DNA of 24,207 nucleotides, taken from an uncultured Blautia sp. (lineage in GTDB: Bacteria; Bacillota; Clostridia; Lachnospirales; Lachnospiraceae). The DNA is taken from assembly GCA_900541345.1 (NCBI GenBank), contig UQJE01000035.1:1-24207 (forward strand), given 5' to 3'. The position numbers and the translations under genes are program-made. Under the pieces are notes generated by a model. The model was not told the DNA's origin and did not search any database. It saw only the letters and a list, made by a program, of their open reading frames with translations. Shown here in pieces: positions 6,006 through 14,140 of the stretch (position 1 is its first letter; each line of letters opens with the position of its first letter).

Positions 6006-6884
6006 TTATTCCTCAAACATCAGATTTTCAGGATAATCCGGATATTCTTTCTGTATTTCAAAATCTGTTACCGGAATGGTTTTATCCACCTCCTGAAAAG
6101 ATACGTTATCCATCCATACACGTCCTTTTCCATTTAAAAGAATACCGATATTAATGAGCTCCGTCTCTTGTGGCACATCCAGAACGCAGGAATAAAGATT
6201 CCAGTTCACCGAGCCTTTAATGGAACGATTCTGCATATTGTCCAGTTTCAGGGTTACACTGAATTTTCCATCCAGACGCATCCATAACCCTGCCCATCCC
6301 TCTACTTCCAGCGCTTTCACAAAAGCCGAAAAACGAACCCTTTTCCCAAGAAACCTTTCTGCCCGGAATTGCTGCATGATTGTTGCATATTCATCTGGCG
6401 TAAAATCTTCTGTTTCCGACTGGATAAACGCAGAAGCAGTTCCTGTGTGAAAAACAGTACGGTCAATTCCTGTTTTATATTTGTCCGGCGCTGTTCCTGT
6501 AATAATCCAGTGTTTAATTTCTGTGTTCTTTTTCATGTTCATACCTCCATTGGTAAGATTTTTTAATGCTTTTCGATACTGTCCCGGCGGCAGTCCGTAA
6601 ACCTTCTTGAATGCCCTTGTAAATACCTCCTGAGATTCAAAACATAAGTACACGGCAATATCAAGAATACGTATGTTACTGTTGAGAAGAAGAGACGAAG
6701 CTTCTGCAAGCCTTCTTTTTTGAATATACTCATATAAATTAAGCCCTGTTTCTCTTTTAAAAACTCTCTGAAAATGATATTTTGAAAATCCGGCAAAAGC
6801 TGCTGCCTCCTCCAGTCTGATTCCTTCATTCAAATTGTTTTCAATATAATTCATTGCCTTTTTTATTTCTTTTGTATATTCCAT
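6006..6884 (-). CDS. AraC-family transcription regulator with C-terminal beta-sandwich-like domain
   Basis: Residues 1-105 hold the two helix-turn-helix units of AraC proteins (IRLEEAAAFAGFSKYHFQRVFKRETG and RILDIAVYLCFESQEVFTRAFKKVYGLPPGQYR). Unlike classical members, the DNA-binding part is N-terminal. The remaining 180 residues (KHWIITGTAPDKYKTGID...VFHTGTAS...GRVWMDNVSFQEVD) look like an all-beta, galactose-binding-like sandwich that may sense a ligand. A ribosome site (AAGGAG) directly precedes the ATG at 6884. It heads a probable two-gene operon with the GPP34-like gene and is divergent from blaI across a 202-base gap. Ligand and target genes are unknown. Confidence 0.85.
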   Translation of the reverse strand: MEYTKEIKKAMNYIENNLNEGIRLEEAAAFAGFSKYHFQRVFKRETGLNLYEYIQKRRLAEASSLLLNSNIRILDIAVYLCFESQEVFTRAFKKVYGLPPGQYRKALKNLTNGGMNMKKNTEIKHWIITGTAPDKYKTGIDRTVFHTGTASAFIQSETEDFTPDEYATIMQQFRAERFLGKRVRFSAFVKALEVEGWAGLWMRLDGKFSVTLKLDNMQNRSIKGSVNWNLYSCVLDVPQETELINIGILLNGKGRVWMDNVSFQEVDKTIPVTDFEIQKEYPDYPENLMFEE

Positions 6885-6907
6885 TCTCCTTCCCCCTTAC
6901 ATGAAGC

Positions 6908-6916
6908 AGTATACCA
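6908..6916 (-). promoter_or_regulatory. Extended -10 promoter of the AraC-type gene
   Basis: On the minus strand TGG followed by TATACT forms an extended -10 element, with transcription predicted near 6901, about 17 bases before the ATG at 6884. No good -35 box is visible at 17 bases, as expected for extended -10 promoters. Confidence 0.5.
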
Positions 6917-6981
6917 GATGAAGATATACCGGATTTGACAATTTGTGCTATTCTTTTTTATTCTACACCAATTTTCGAAAT

Positions 6982-7010
6982 TTGACTTTCTTCTTTTATT
7001 TTTATATGAT
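6982..7010 (+). promoter_or_regulatory. Promoter of blaI-blaR1
   Basis: TTGACT (6982-6987) and TATGAT (7005-7010) are 17 bases apart; transcription should start near 7017, leaving a leader of about 70 bases. An alternative pair, TTGACA (6935-6940) with TATTCT (6959-6964), has 18-base spacing and is weaker. A near-palindrome around TTTCGAAA overlaps the upstream side. The TTACA-NN-TGTAA operator seen at the PBP gene is not visible here. Confidence 0.6.
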
Positions 7011-7086
7011 AAAGATACACGACAAACACCCTATCCCTGTTTGCCGGTTCACTCTCAAACTATAAAACGATATAGGAGAAATTAAT

Positions 7087-7482
7087 ATGTCAAAACTCCC
7101 ACAGATTTCAGAGGCGGAATTTGAAGTTATGAAAATCGTATGGAAATATGCGCCAATTAACACAAACGAAATTACAGAAAGATTAGTACAAATAACTGCA
7201 TGGAGTCCCAAAACAATTCAAACCTTAATCAAACGTCTTGTGACTAAAGGCGTTCTCTCCTACGAAAAGCAGGGACGGATTTTTGTTTATACTCCCTTGA
7301 TAGAAGAAAAAGATTATCTTAATCAGAAAAGCCGCTCTTTTCTCAGTCGATATTTTCACGGTGACATTACTGCCCTGCTTTCTTCTTATATAGAAAACGA
7401 TGCTCTTTCCCAAAATGAAATTGATTCCCTCCGCAGTCTTCTTTCTGGAAAGTCGGAGAAAGGAGAGGATTCCAATCACTGA
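7087..7482 (+). CDS. blaI: BlaI/MecI-type winged-helix repressor
   Basis: The 131-residue protein has the MecI/BlaI opening (LPQISEAEFEVMKIVWKYAPINTNEI), the recognition region WSPKTIQTLIKRLVTKGVLSYEK and a C-terminal dimerisation helix part (FLSRYFHGDITALLSSYIENDALSQNEIDSL). Family members bind TACA-NN-TGTA dyads and are inactivated by BlaR1/MecR1 signalling after beta-lactam binding. An AGGAG ribosome site precedes the ATG. The stop at 7480-7482 is four bases before the proposed blaR1 ATG, so the genes are coupled. The likely target is the PBP gene at 9280-11403, whose promoter carries two matching operators. Confidence 0.93.
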   Translation: MSKLPQISEAEFEVMKIVWKYAPINTNEITERLVQITAWSPKTIQTLIKRLVTKGVLSYEKQGRIFVYTPLIEEKDYLNQKSRSFLSRYFHGDITALLSSYIENDALSQNEIDSLRSLLSGKSEKGEDSNH

Positions 7483-7486
7483 TTTC

Positions 7487-9274
7487 ATGATACATTTTTT
7501 CATGTGCAGCATCTTTTTCAGCTTTATTATTCTGGTTTTTCTTTTCCTAAAAAATAAATGTCAGAATATACTTTCCCAAAGAATGCAGTACAACCTCTGG
7601 TTCTTTATGCTTGGATTACTTACCGCTCCGTTTCTTCAGCTGCCTGCAAACAAATTTCCTTCCATATTCTCCCTGTTTTCGCTTTCTCAGGCTGCTTTTC
7701 AGGGAAACGCTATGTCTTCTGTAAACGAAAATAGAAACTCTCTTCTTTCTTCCAATACAGACTGGCTGAATGATTTTTCTGTTTCTGTAAGCGAAAAAAC
7801 TCCTTCTTTTATAGGTTCTTTTCTGTTTGGAATCTGGATTTTGGGAATGGTGATCGCGGCCCTGTTTTTTATGAAGGAAGCGCTCCGTCTGTACCGTATT
7901 AGGCGGGCCGCTCTTCCTCTGGAAAATTCGGATATACGCAAAATTTATCTTCAATGTACAAACGAATTAAATGTAAAAAGAATCCCGCCTGTTTATACGA
8001 CTGTATTTTTAAATTCTCCGATGATAACAGGCTTACTAAGACCCTGCATTTATCTTCCTTTACATCTGATTTCTGATTACAATGAAATAGATTTGCGCTA
8101 CATTCTTCTTCATGAGCTGCAGCATTATAAACACAGAGACGGATTTGCCAATGCACTGATGAATGTAACCGGAATCATTTACTGGTTCCACCCTCTGGTG
8201 CACTGTGCCTTAAAGGTAATGTGTAATGACAGAGAAATTGCATGCGATACTTCTGTACTGAATTTGTTGAATCCAAAAGAATATGAAGGTTACGGAAATA
8301 CGCTGATTAATTTTGCAGAAAAGATTTCCCTTCATTCTTTTCCTTTCTATGCAAGACTCGGAGGAAATCAAAAACAGATAACTCAACGCATTTTAAACAT
8401 CGCCGCTTACAGAAAGCCCTGCCGCCCCGGTCAGTGGAAAAGCTTTTTTGTCTTTCTCATCACGGCACTGTTTTTAATCAGCTGTACGCCTTTTGTTTCT
8501 CTCTATGCCTGTGAAAACAATATATATTCCTGGGATATTTCGAAAAAAAGAATTTCATATGCTGATCTTTCTTCTCACTTTGGAACATATACCGGCAGCT
8601 TCGTTTTATACGACTTAAACCGGGACTTCTGGACTATTTATAACCAAAAACAGGCTCTTCAAAGAGTGACTCCTGTATCTACTTATAAAATATATGACGC
8701 TCTTTTTTCACTGGAGGAAGATATCATTTCTGCTGAAAATTCTTTTATCCCCTGGGACGGAGAAGCCTATCCCTTTGATGCCTGGAACAAAAATCAGACG
8801 CTCTCATCTGCCCTTTCTTCTTCTGTAAACTGGTATTTCCAGAAAACAGACGAGCTGCTTGGAAAGAGCCGGATTTCCGATTATATACAAAAAATTCAAT
8901 ATGGCAATCAAGATGTAAGCGGGGAACTTTTTTCTTACTGGCTGGATTCTTCCCTTAAAATTTCCCCTGTAGAGCAGGCAGAACTTCTGAGCCGTTTTTA
9001 TTCCAATGACTTCCATTTTTCTCCGGAAAATATACAGACAGTAAAAAATGCGCTTTTACTCTTCGGTTCTGATGATGTTTCGCTTTATGGAAAGACAGGT
9101 ACCAGTCAGGTAAACGGGCAGGATACCGCAGGATGGTTTATCGGTTATGTGGAAAATAAAGATTCTGTCTATATTTTTGTTACAAATATCAAAGGCAGAA
9201 AAGAAGCCAATGGCAGTCATGCAGCCAATATCACACTTTCAGTCTTGGAAAATCTCGGCGTTTTCCAGGACTGA
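7487..9274 (+). CDS. blaR1: BlaR1/MecR1 beta-lactam sensor-transducer with M56 metalloprotease domain
   Basis: The product is about 595 residues from the ATG at 7487; the frame is open upstream to 7400, but within blaI. Several N-terminal membrane segments are followed by a zinc protease site HELQH (residues 209-213) with NDREIACD downstream. Another membrane segment (about 320-340) leads to an extracellular penicillin-binding sensor domain with STYK (398-401), SVN (446-448) and KTG (536-538). All acylation motifs are intact. In this family, acylation of the sensor serine outside triggers the protease inside, which removes BlaI from DNA. The proposed ATG is about 20 bases from GGAGAGG, so translation probably relies on coupling to blaI; an ATC eight bases from that site is an alternative start. 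The gene converges on the PBP gene with five bases between the stop codons. Confidence 0.93.
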   Translation: MIHFFMCSIFFSFIILVFLFLKNKCQNILSQRMQYNLWFFMLGLLTAPFLQLPANKFPSIFSLFSLSQAAFQGNAMSSVNENRNSLLSSNTDWLNDFSVSVSEKTPSFIGSFLFGIWILGMVIAALFFMKEALRLYRIRRAALPLENSDIRKIYLQCTNELNVKRIPPVYTTVFLNSPMITGLLRPCIYLPLHLISDYNEIDLRYILLHELQHYKHRDGFANALMNVTGIIYWFHPLVHCALKVMCNDREIACDTSVLNLLNPKEYEGYGNTLINFAEKISLHSFPFYARLGGNQKQITQRILNIAAYRKPCRPGQWKSFFVFLITALFLISCTPFVSLYACENNIYSWDISKKRISYADLSSHFGTYTGSFVLYDLNRDFWTIYNQKQALQRVTPVSTYKIYDALFSLEEDIISAENSFIPWDGEAYPFDAWNKNQTLSSALSSSVNWYFQKTDELLGKSRISDYIQKIQYGNQDVSGELFSYWLDSSLKISPVEQAELLSRFYSNDFHFSPENIQTVKNALLLFGSDDVSLYGKTGTSQVNGQDTAGWFIGYVENKDSVYIFVTNIKGRKEANGSHAANITLSVLENLGVFQD

Positions 9275-9279
9275 AATCA

Positions 9280-11403
9280 TCAGGAAAACCAATTTTCCAA
9301 CACGGCTTTGCTCTTTTCTACTACGTATCCACTTCCACCTCTTTCCTTTACATCTTCTGTCATGCTGATAAGTAAAACAGGATTCTCTTGTGTCTTTTCC
9401 GCTGTAAAAACGCAAAACCACCCAAGCTCTGTCCCGGAAGTATCCTCTGTTGACGCTTTTATTTCCGCTGTCCCTGTTTTTCCAGCAAGAACTACATCTT
9501 CTCTGTAAGCATCGTAACCGGTTCCCTCAACCTCACTGATCACTTTTTTCATTGCTTCCAGGACCAGATTCGCGGTTTCTTTTGAAAATGCTTCCGGAAT
9601 CCAGTAATCTGCCGTTTTATCTTCTTTATAAAGGAGGTATGGTTTTATCATATTTCCCTCATTACAAAATGCGGTGTAAATACTTGCCATATGAAGTGGA
9701 TTTACGAGCATCTGCCCTTGCCCGTATCCACTGTCCGCTAATTGTATCTCTGTTTCTATGTGTTCTGTGTTGGAATAACTAGATTTTGTCATTTTAATCT
9801 CAAAAGGAAGCTCTTCATAAAATCCAAGATTGTTTAAAGCTGATTCCATCTCTTTTTCCCCTATTTTCAACGCGGCTTTTGCAAAATAAATATTGTCGGA
9901 ATAAATCATAGCATTTTCAAGAACTGCCGATTCATATGTATGAAGCGTGGTTACATAGTATTCTCCCCACGTAGAATCCTTCTGCCAACTCAGTCCTTCA
10001 CTTCCAAAATCTTCCGCCGGATTAAGAGCACCGGACTCCAGACCCACTGCAGCTGTAATAGGCTTAAAAACAGAACCGGGACACCAGCTTTGCCGAAAAC
10101 GGTTATACATAGGCTTACTGTCTGCTTCATTTAAACTCTTCCATTCTTCCCCAGTAAGACCTCTGATAAAACCATTGCTATCAAAAGATGGTGTACTGAC
10201 AAGAGCCAGAACTTCTCCTGTATAAGGATTCATTGCCGCTGTACAGCTTTTATCCTCCTGAAACTGCTCATAAATTTCCGTCTGAAGTCCTGCATCAATC
10301 GTCAGTTTTACATCTTGTCCATGCTTTACTGTTTTATCGGCAATTAGTGTTTTCTCCTTTCCATCTTTGTCTGTAATATAAATTCTGCATCCATTCTCTC
10401 CTCTTAATTCTTTTTCAAATAAGCCTTCCATACCTGTTCGTCCAATAACACTCGTCTCTGTATATCCCTCACCTTCATGCTCTTTTAAATCTTCTTCTGT
10501 CACATTTTGTACGTATCCTGTCAGATGTGATGCCGCTTTTCCAAGTGGATATTCTCTTATTTCTTTATCCGTGATCATAACACCCGGAATTTCCAGAAGT
10601 TTCTTATGGCGTTCTGCTTCTTTTAAAAGTTCTTCACCAGGATTGACAGATAAAAGCTCTGTTTCTTTCACTTTCGGAATGGTTTTAATCGGTACAAAAG
10701 AATCCTCTTTTACCCATTTTTCTTTTAATTTCTTTTTGATTTCCGAAGGCTCTGTCTCTAGCAAATCCGCAATTTGCTCAATATCCTGCTCTGTGTTCTG
10801 CAATTTTCCCGGAACAATTCCCACAGAAGAAGTAATTCCTTTTCCAGCCAGAACCATTCCTTTTCTGTCTAAAATTTTTCCTCTTTCCGCTCCGTCAAAA
10901 ATAATCCTCACCTTATCCTCCGCTCCCAACTGTGGAAAAATAAGAGAATCCTCCCATATAATTTCATACCTCTTTTTCCCTTTCAGAAAAAAAGCTTCAT
11001 TATCAAAATCAATGGTTCCTGCCGGTGTCTCAAAAGATGTATGATACGTTACCGATTTTTCTTTTTTATCATATTCCAGCACATTGATTTTCAGATCTTC
11101 TGCTTGAATCCCTTCATAAATAGCAGAATTTCTCTTTATAAAATCATCTCTGGAAATGTTACCGGACGCTTCTTTATTTACCATATCATACATTTTTCCA
11201 TATTCCTGTAGGGAAATATAGCTCATATATGTTTTTAAAAGCTCTTCCGGCATATCCCATATCTTTTGCCTGTAATATATAATGCCGGTACAAATACCAA
11301 ACACGACTATTGCCAATTCTACAAGCAACAGTATATTTTTTAATCGCCTCTTTCTGCTATATCTTTTTCTTCTCTTTCTATTACATTTGTAAGATTTCAT
11401 CAT
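9280..11403 (-). CDS. Class B penicillin-binding protein of the MecA/PBP3 type, D,D-transpeptidase
   Basis: The 707-residue protein has a basic cytoplasmic tail, one membrane anchor (about 22-45) and a MecA_N/NTF2-like domain (about 50-165: LLKTYMSYISLQEYGKMYDMV, DDFIKRN, YHTSFETPAG). A dimerisation region (RGKILDRKG..., IGRTGMEGLFEKEL) follows, then the transpeptidase with S444-VFK, S502-DN and K642-TG. It crosslinks peptidoglycan outside the membrane; the MecA_N domain is typical of low-affinity, resistance-type PBPs. GGAGG lies about ten bases before two adjacent ATGs at 11403 and 11400. The promoter at 11440-11468 and the gene start each carry a BlaI operator, so the gene should be beta-lactam inducible. 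Low affinity is inferred from family, not visible in the sequence. Confidence 0.92.
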   Translation of the reverse strand: MMKSYKCNRKRRKRYSRKRRLKNILLLVELAIVVFGICTGIIYYRQKIWDMPEELLKTYMSYISLQEYGKMYDMVNKEASGNISRDDFIKRNSAIYEGIQAEDLKINVLEYDKKEKSVTYHTSFETPAGTIDFDNEAFFLKGKKRYEIIWEDSLIFPQLGAEDKVRIIFDGAERGKILDRKGMVLAGKGITSSVGIVPGKLQNTEQDIEQIADLLETEPSEIKKKLKEKWVKEDSFVPIKTIPKVKETELLSVNPGEELLKEAERHKKLLEIPGVMITDKEIREYPLGKAASHLTGYVQNVTEEDLKEHEGEGYTETSVIGRTGMEGLFEKELRGENGCRIYITDKDGKEKTLIADKTVKHGQDVKLTIDAGLQTEIYEQFQEDKSCTAAMNPYTGEVLALVSTPSFDSNGFIRGLTGEEWKSLNEADSKPMYNRFRQSWCPGSVFKPITAAVGLESGALNPAEDFGSEGLSWQKDSTWGEYYVTTLHTYESAVLENAMIYSDNIYFAKAALKIGEKEMESALNNLGFYEELPFEIKMTKSSYSNTEHIETEIQLADSGYGQGQMLVNPLHMASIYTAFCNEGNMIKPYLLYKEDKTADYWIPEAFSKETANLVLEAMKKVISEVEGTGYDAYREDVVLAGKTGTAEIKASTEDTSGTELGWFCVFTAEKTQENPVLLISMTEDVKERGGSGYVVEKSKAVLENWFS
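11381..11392. promoter_or_regulatory. BlaI/MecI operator inside the start of the PBP gene
   Basis: TTACA-TT-TGTAA is a perfect 5+5 dyad with a two-base centre, the established BlaI/MecI operator form. It covers codons 4-8 of the PBP gene, downstream of the transcription start, where a bound repressor would act as a roadblock. It is followed by AAGATTT, as is the second copy. Confidence 0.78.
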
Positions 11404-11439
11404 AAAAATTTTTCCTCCATAAAAAATATAGTTTATAAA

Positions 11440-11468
11440 ATATTACATCTGTAAGATTTTCTTGTCAA
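11440..11468 (-). promoter_or_regulatory. PBP promoter with embedded BlaI operator
   Basis: On the minus strand TTGACA (11463-11468) and TAATAT (11440-11445) are 17 bases apart. The dyad TTACA-TC-TGTAA (11443-11454) fills the spacer and overlaps the -10 box, so a bound repressor would exclude RNA polymerase. From memory, the operator with its flanks (ATATTACATCTGTAAGATTT) closely resembles the Bacillus licheniformis penicillinase operator. Confidence 0.82.
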
Positions 11469-11615
11469 GATGCTTTCTGTACATGTCAATCGTTTTTAAT
11501 AAAAATGTAAATAATGCTGTAACTTTCCCACAGATATGTTAAAATATAAAAGGTATTTTTCATACTGCAATGTGTAAAAACATGAAAATATTAGTATCAG
11601 GAGGTTTACTTACTT

Positions 11616-12743
11616 ATGGAATACCGGAAATTTGAAAAACTTGGGGTTTCTCCTTCTCTTCTGGGATTTGGCTGTATGCGTTTTCCTTTAAATCCAGACG
11701 GTTCTATCTGTGAAGAGGAAGCGGAAAAAATGGTAGATACGGCAATTCAGGCAGGAGTTACTTATATTGACACTGCATATCCCTATCACAACGGAGACAG
11801 CGAGCCCTTCCTTGGCCGCATTCTAAAAAAATATAACAGAAAAGATTATTTTCTTGCCACAAAACTTCCCATCTGGAACGTAAAAACACTGGATGACGCA
11901 AAACGCCTTTTTGATGAACAGTTACAGCGTCTCGATACGGAATATGTGGATTTTTATCTCCTCCACTGCCTCGATAAGGAAAAATGGCAGACTGTACTGG
12001 ACCTTAATCTAATTCCTTATTTCGAAGAATTAAAAGCTCAGGGAAAAATCCGCTTTTTCGGTTTTTCTTTCCATGATGATTTTGAAGTTTTCGAACAAAT
12101 TGCTACGTATCGCAAATGGGATTTCTGCCAGATTCAGTACAATTATGTAGACACAGATATTCAGGCAGGTGATAAAGGCTATGCCCTTACTGAAAGCCTT
12201 GGCATTCCGCTTGTTATTATGGAGCCTGTAAAGGGTGGCTCTCTTTCTTTCCTTCCGGATGATATTGCAGCTTCTCTTAAAGCAGAACGCCCTGACAGCA
12301 GTATTTCTTCCTGGGCGCTTCGTTGGGTGGCAAGTAAACCAAATGTAAAAGTTGTTTTAAGCGGTATGTCTACGATGGAACAGGTGGAGGATAATTTACA
12401 TACCTTCGGTAAATTTGAGCCATTGACAGAAAAAGAAACAAATCTTATTGCTAAAACAGCAGACAATATTAAAAAAAGAACGAAAAATGGATGTACAGGC
12501 TGTGCTTATTGTATGCCTTGTCCTTTTGGAGTGGATATTCCCAAAAACTTCCGCATCTGGAATGAGCTTTCCATGTATGGCAATAAGGAGAAAGCCAAAC
12601 AGGCATTTTTCCACGATTTGAATTCCGCCGCAAGAGCAGATCAATGTCAGAAGTGCGGAAAATGTGAAACCGTATGTCCTCAGGGAATCTCTATCCGCGA
12701 AAATCTTGCGGAGGCTGCAAATGATTTCAATAAATTGAAATAG
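11616..12743 (+). CDS. Aldo/keto reductase with C-terminal 4Fe-4S ferredoxin-like domain
   Basis: The 375-residue protein begins as an aldo/keto reductase barrel (MEYRKFEKLGVSPSLLGFGCMRFPL; catalytic region IDTAYPYHNGDSE; DFYLLHCLD; PLVIMEPVKGGSL; ALRWVASKPNVKVVLSGMS). It ends with a cysteine-rich tail: GCTGCAYCMPCPFGVDIP (about 288-305) and CQKCGKCETVCPQGISI (about 345-361), which should bind iron-sulfur clusters. Such clostridial enzymes are usually annotated as predicted oxidoreductases and probably exchange electrons with ferredoxin; the substrate is unknown. AGGAGG precedes the ATG. The MATE gene follows after 33 bases and probably shares the transcript. No strong promoter is evident in the preceding 211 bases; a TAAAAT at 11540-11545 is the best -10 candidate. 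Confidence 0.9.
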   Translation: MEYRKFEKLGVSPSLLGFGCMRFPLNPDGSICEEEAEKMVDTAIQAGVTYIDTAYPYHNGDSEPFLGRILKKYNRKDYFLATKLPIWNVKTLDDAKRLFDEQLQRLDTEYVDFYLLHCLDKEKWQTVLDLNLIPYFEELKAQGKIRFFGFSFHDDFEVFEQIATYRKWDFCQIQYNYVDTDIQAGDKGYALTESLGIPLVIMEPVKGGSLSFLPDDIAASLKAERPDSSISSWALRWVASKPNVKVVLSGMSTMEQVEDNLHTFGKFEPLTEKETNLIAKTADNIKKRTKNGCTGCAYCMPCPFGVDIPKNFRIWNELSMYGNKEKAKQAFFHDLNSAARADQCQKCGKCETVCPQGISIRENLAEAANDFNKLK

Positions 12744-12776
12744 CATTCAAAATACTTTTATTGGAGGCTTAATAAT

Positions 12777-14138
12777 ATGAGTGCAAATTCCTCATCAACA
12801 CTTATGACAAAAGGTCCTATATGGAAAAAAATTATCGCCTTTGCCATTCCTCTTTTTTTAGGAAATCTCTTCCAGCAATTTTATAATACTGCCGACTCTT
12901 TAATTGTTGGAAATTTTCTGGGCAGCAGCGCCCTTGCTGCCGTCAGTTCCTCCGGAAGCCTTATTTTCCTTATGGTAGGCTTCTTTAACGGTCTTGCTGC
13001 CGGCGCCGGTGTTGTCGTTGCCCGATACTTTGGTGCAAAAAAATATGGCATGGTGCAAAAAGCAATCCATACCATTGTTACACTTGGTTTTATTTTCGGC
13101 ATTTTACTTACATTTATCGGAGTAGTTGCAGCGCCTCAGATTCTGGTGCTGATCGGAACACCGGCGGAGGTACTTCCAAATTCCCTTGTATATTTCCGTA
13201 TCTATTTCTGTGGCTCACTTGCATTTGTCATGTATAATTTCATGGTGGGAATCCTGCAGGCAGTCGGAGACAGCAGACATCCTCTTATATACTTGATTAT
13301 TTCTTCTCTGACAAACATCATACTGGATCTTGTCCTTGTTGCAGGCTGCGGTTTTGGTGTTGGCGCTACTGCTGCTGCAACGATTATTTCCCAGTTTTTA
13401 AGTGCTCTTTTATGTCTGCGCCACCTTCTGAAAGCTCCGGAAGAATACAGGGTCTCTTTTTCGAAACTTAAAATTGATTTTTCTCTTCTGAGACAGATTC
13501 TTTCCAATGGTCTTCCATCCGGACTTCAGAACTCTATCATTGCACTGGCAAATGTAGTCGTACAGTCCAACATCAATAAATTCGGACCAATGGCGGTAGC
13601 AGGATGTGGTTCTTACAGTAAGGTAGAAGGTTTTGCATTTTTACCTATTACCTGTTTTGCACTGGCCCTCACAACCTTCATCAGCCAGAACATCGGTGCA
13701 GGGGAATATAAAAGAGTAAAAAAAGGTGCTGCATTCGGCATTATCTGCTCTGTTACTGCGGCTGAACTTGTAGGTGTAGTAATTTACATATTTTCACCAT
13801 ACTTTATTGCCGCCTTTAACAGCACACCGGAAGTTTTATCCTACGGTGTTGCACAGGCCCATACAGCATCCCTTTTCTATTTCCTTCTTGCATTTTCACA
13901 CTGTATGGCAGGAATTTTCAGAGGTGCAGGAAAATCTACCGTACCTATGTTTGTCATGCTGGCCTGCTGGTGCATTATACGTGTCACCTACATTACCATA
14001 ACAGTTCGTTTTATTCCTGACATACGTGTTATTTTCTGGGCTTATCCACTTACCTGGTTCTTAAGCTCCGTTACATTTATTATTTATTTCTTCCGTTCCA
14101 ACTGGCTGAAAAACCTGGAAACTGCAAAAATCAATTAA
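12777..14138 (+). CDS. MATE family efflux transporter
   Basis: The 453-residue, very hydrophobic protein has the twelve-segment layout of MATE exporters, with the N-terminal signature FAIPLFLGNLFQQFYNTADSLIVGNFLG (about 17-44) and a repeated half starting near LRQILSNGLPSGLQNSIIALANVVVQ (about 238-263). These carriers export cationic drugs or metabolites in exchange for Na+ or H+. The substrate cannot be told from sequence. GGAGG lies nine bases before the ATG. The gene follows the aldo/keto reductase and ends two bases from the stop of the convergent feoB gene; no terminator hairpin is visible between them. Confidence 0.93.
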   Translation: MSANSSSTLMTKGPIWKKIIAFAIPLFLGNLFQQFYNTADSLIVGNFLGSSALAAVSSSGSLIFLMVGFFNGLAAGAGVVVARYFGAKKYGMVQKAIHTIVTLGFIFGILLTFIGVVAAPQILVLIGTPAEVLPNSLVYFRIYFCGSLAFVMYNFMVGILQAVGDSRHPLIYLIISSLTNIILDLVLVAGCGFGVGATAAATIISQFLSALLCLRHLLKAPEEYRVSFSKLKIDFSLLRQILSNGLPSGLQNSIIALANVVVQSNINKFGPMAVAGCGSYSKVEGFAFLPITCFALALTTFISQNIGAGEYKRVKKGAAFGIICSVTAAELVGVVIYIFSPYFIAAFNSTPEVLSYGVAQAHTASLFYFLLAFSHCMAGIFRGAGKSTVPMFVMLACWCIIRVTYITITVRFIPDIRVIFWAYPLTWFLSSVTFIIYFFRSNWLKNLETAKIN

Positions 14139-14140
14139 AA

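Noticed and set aside
10571..11044. A 157-codon + strand frame opposite the PBP gene
   Set aside because: Ser/Phe-rich shadow of a clear class B PBP coding sequence; no start signals.
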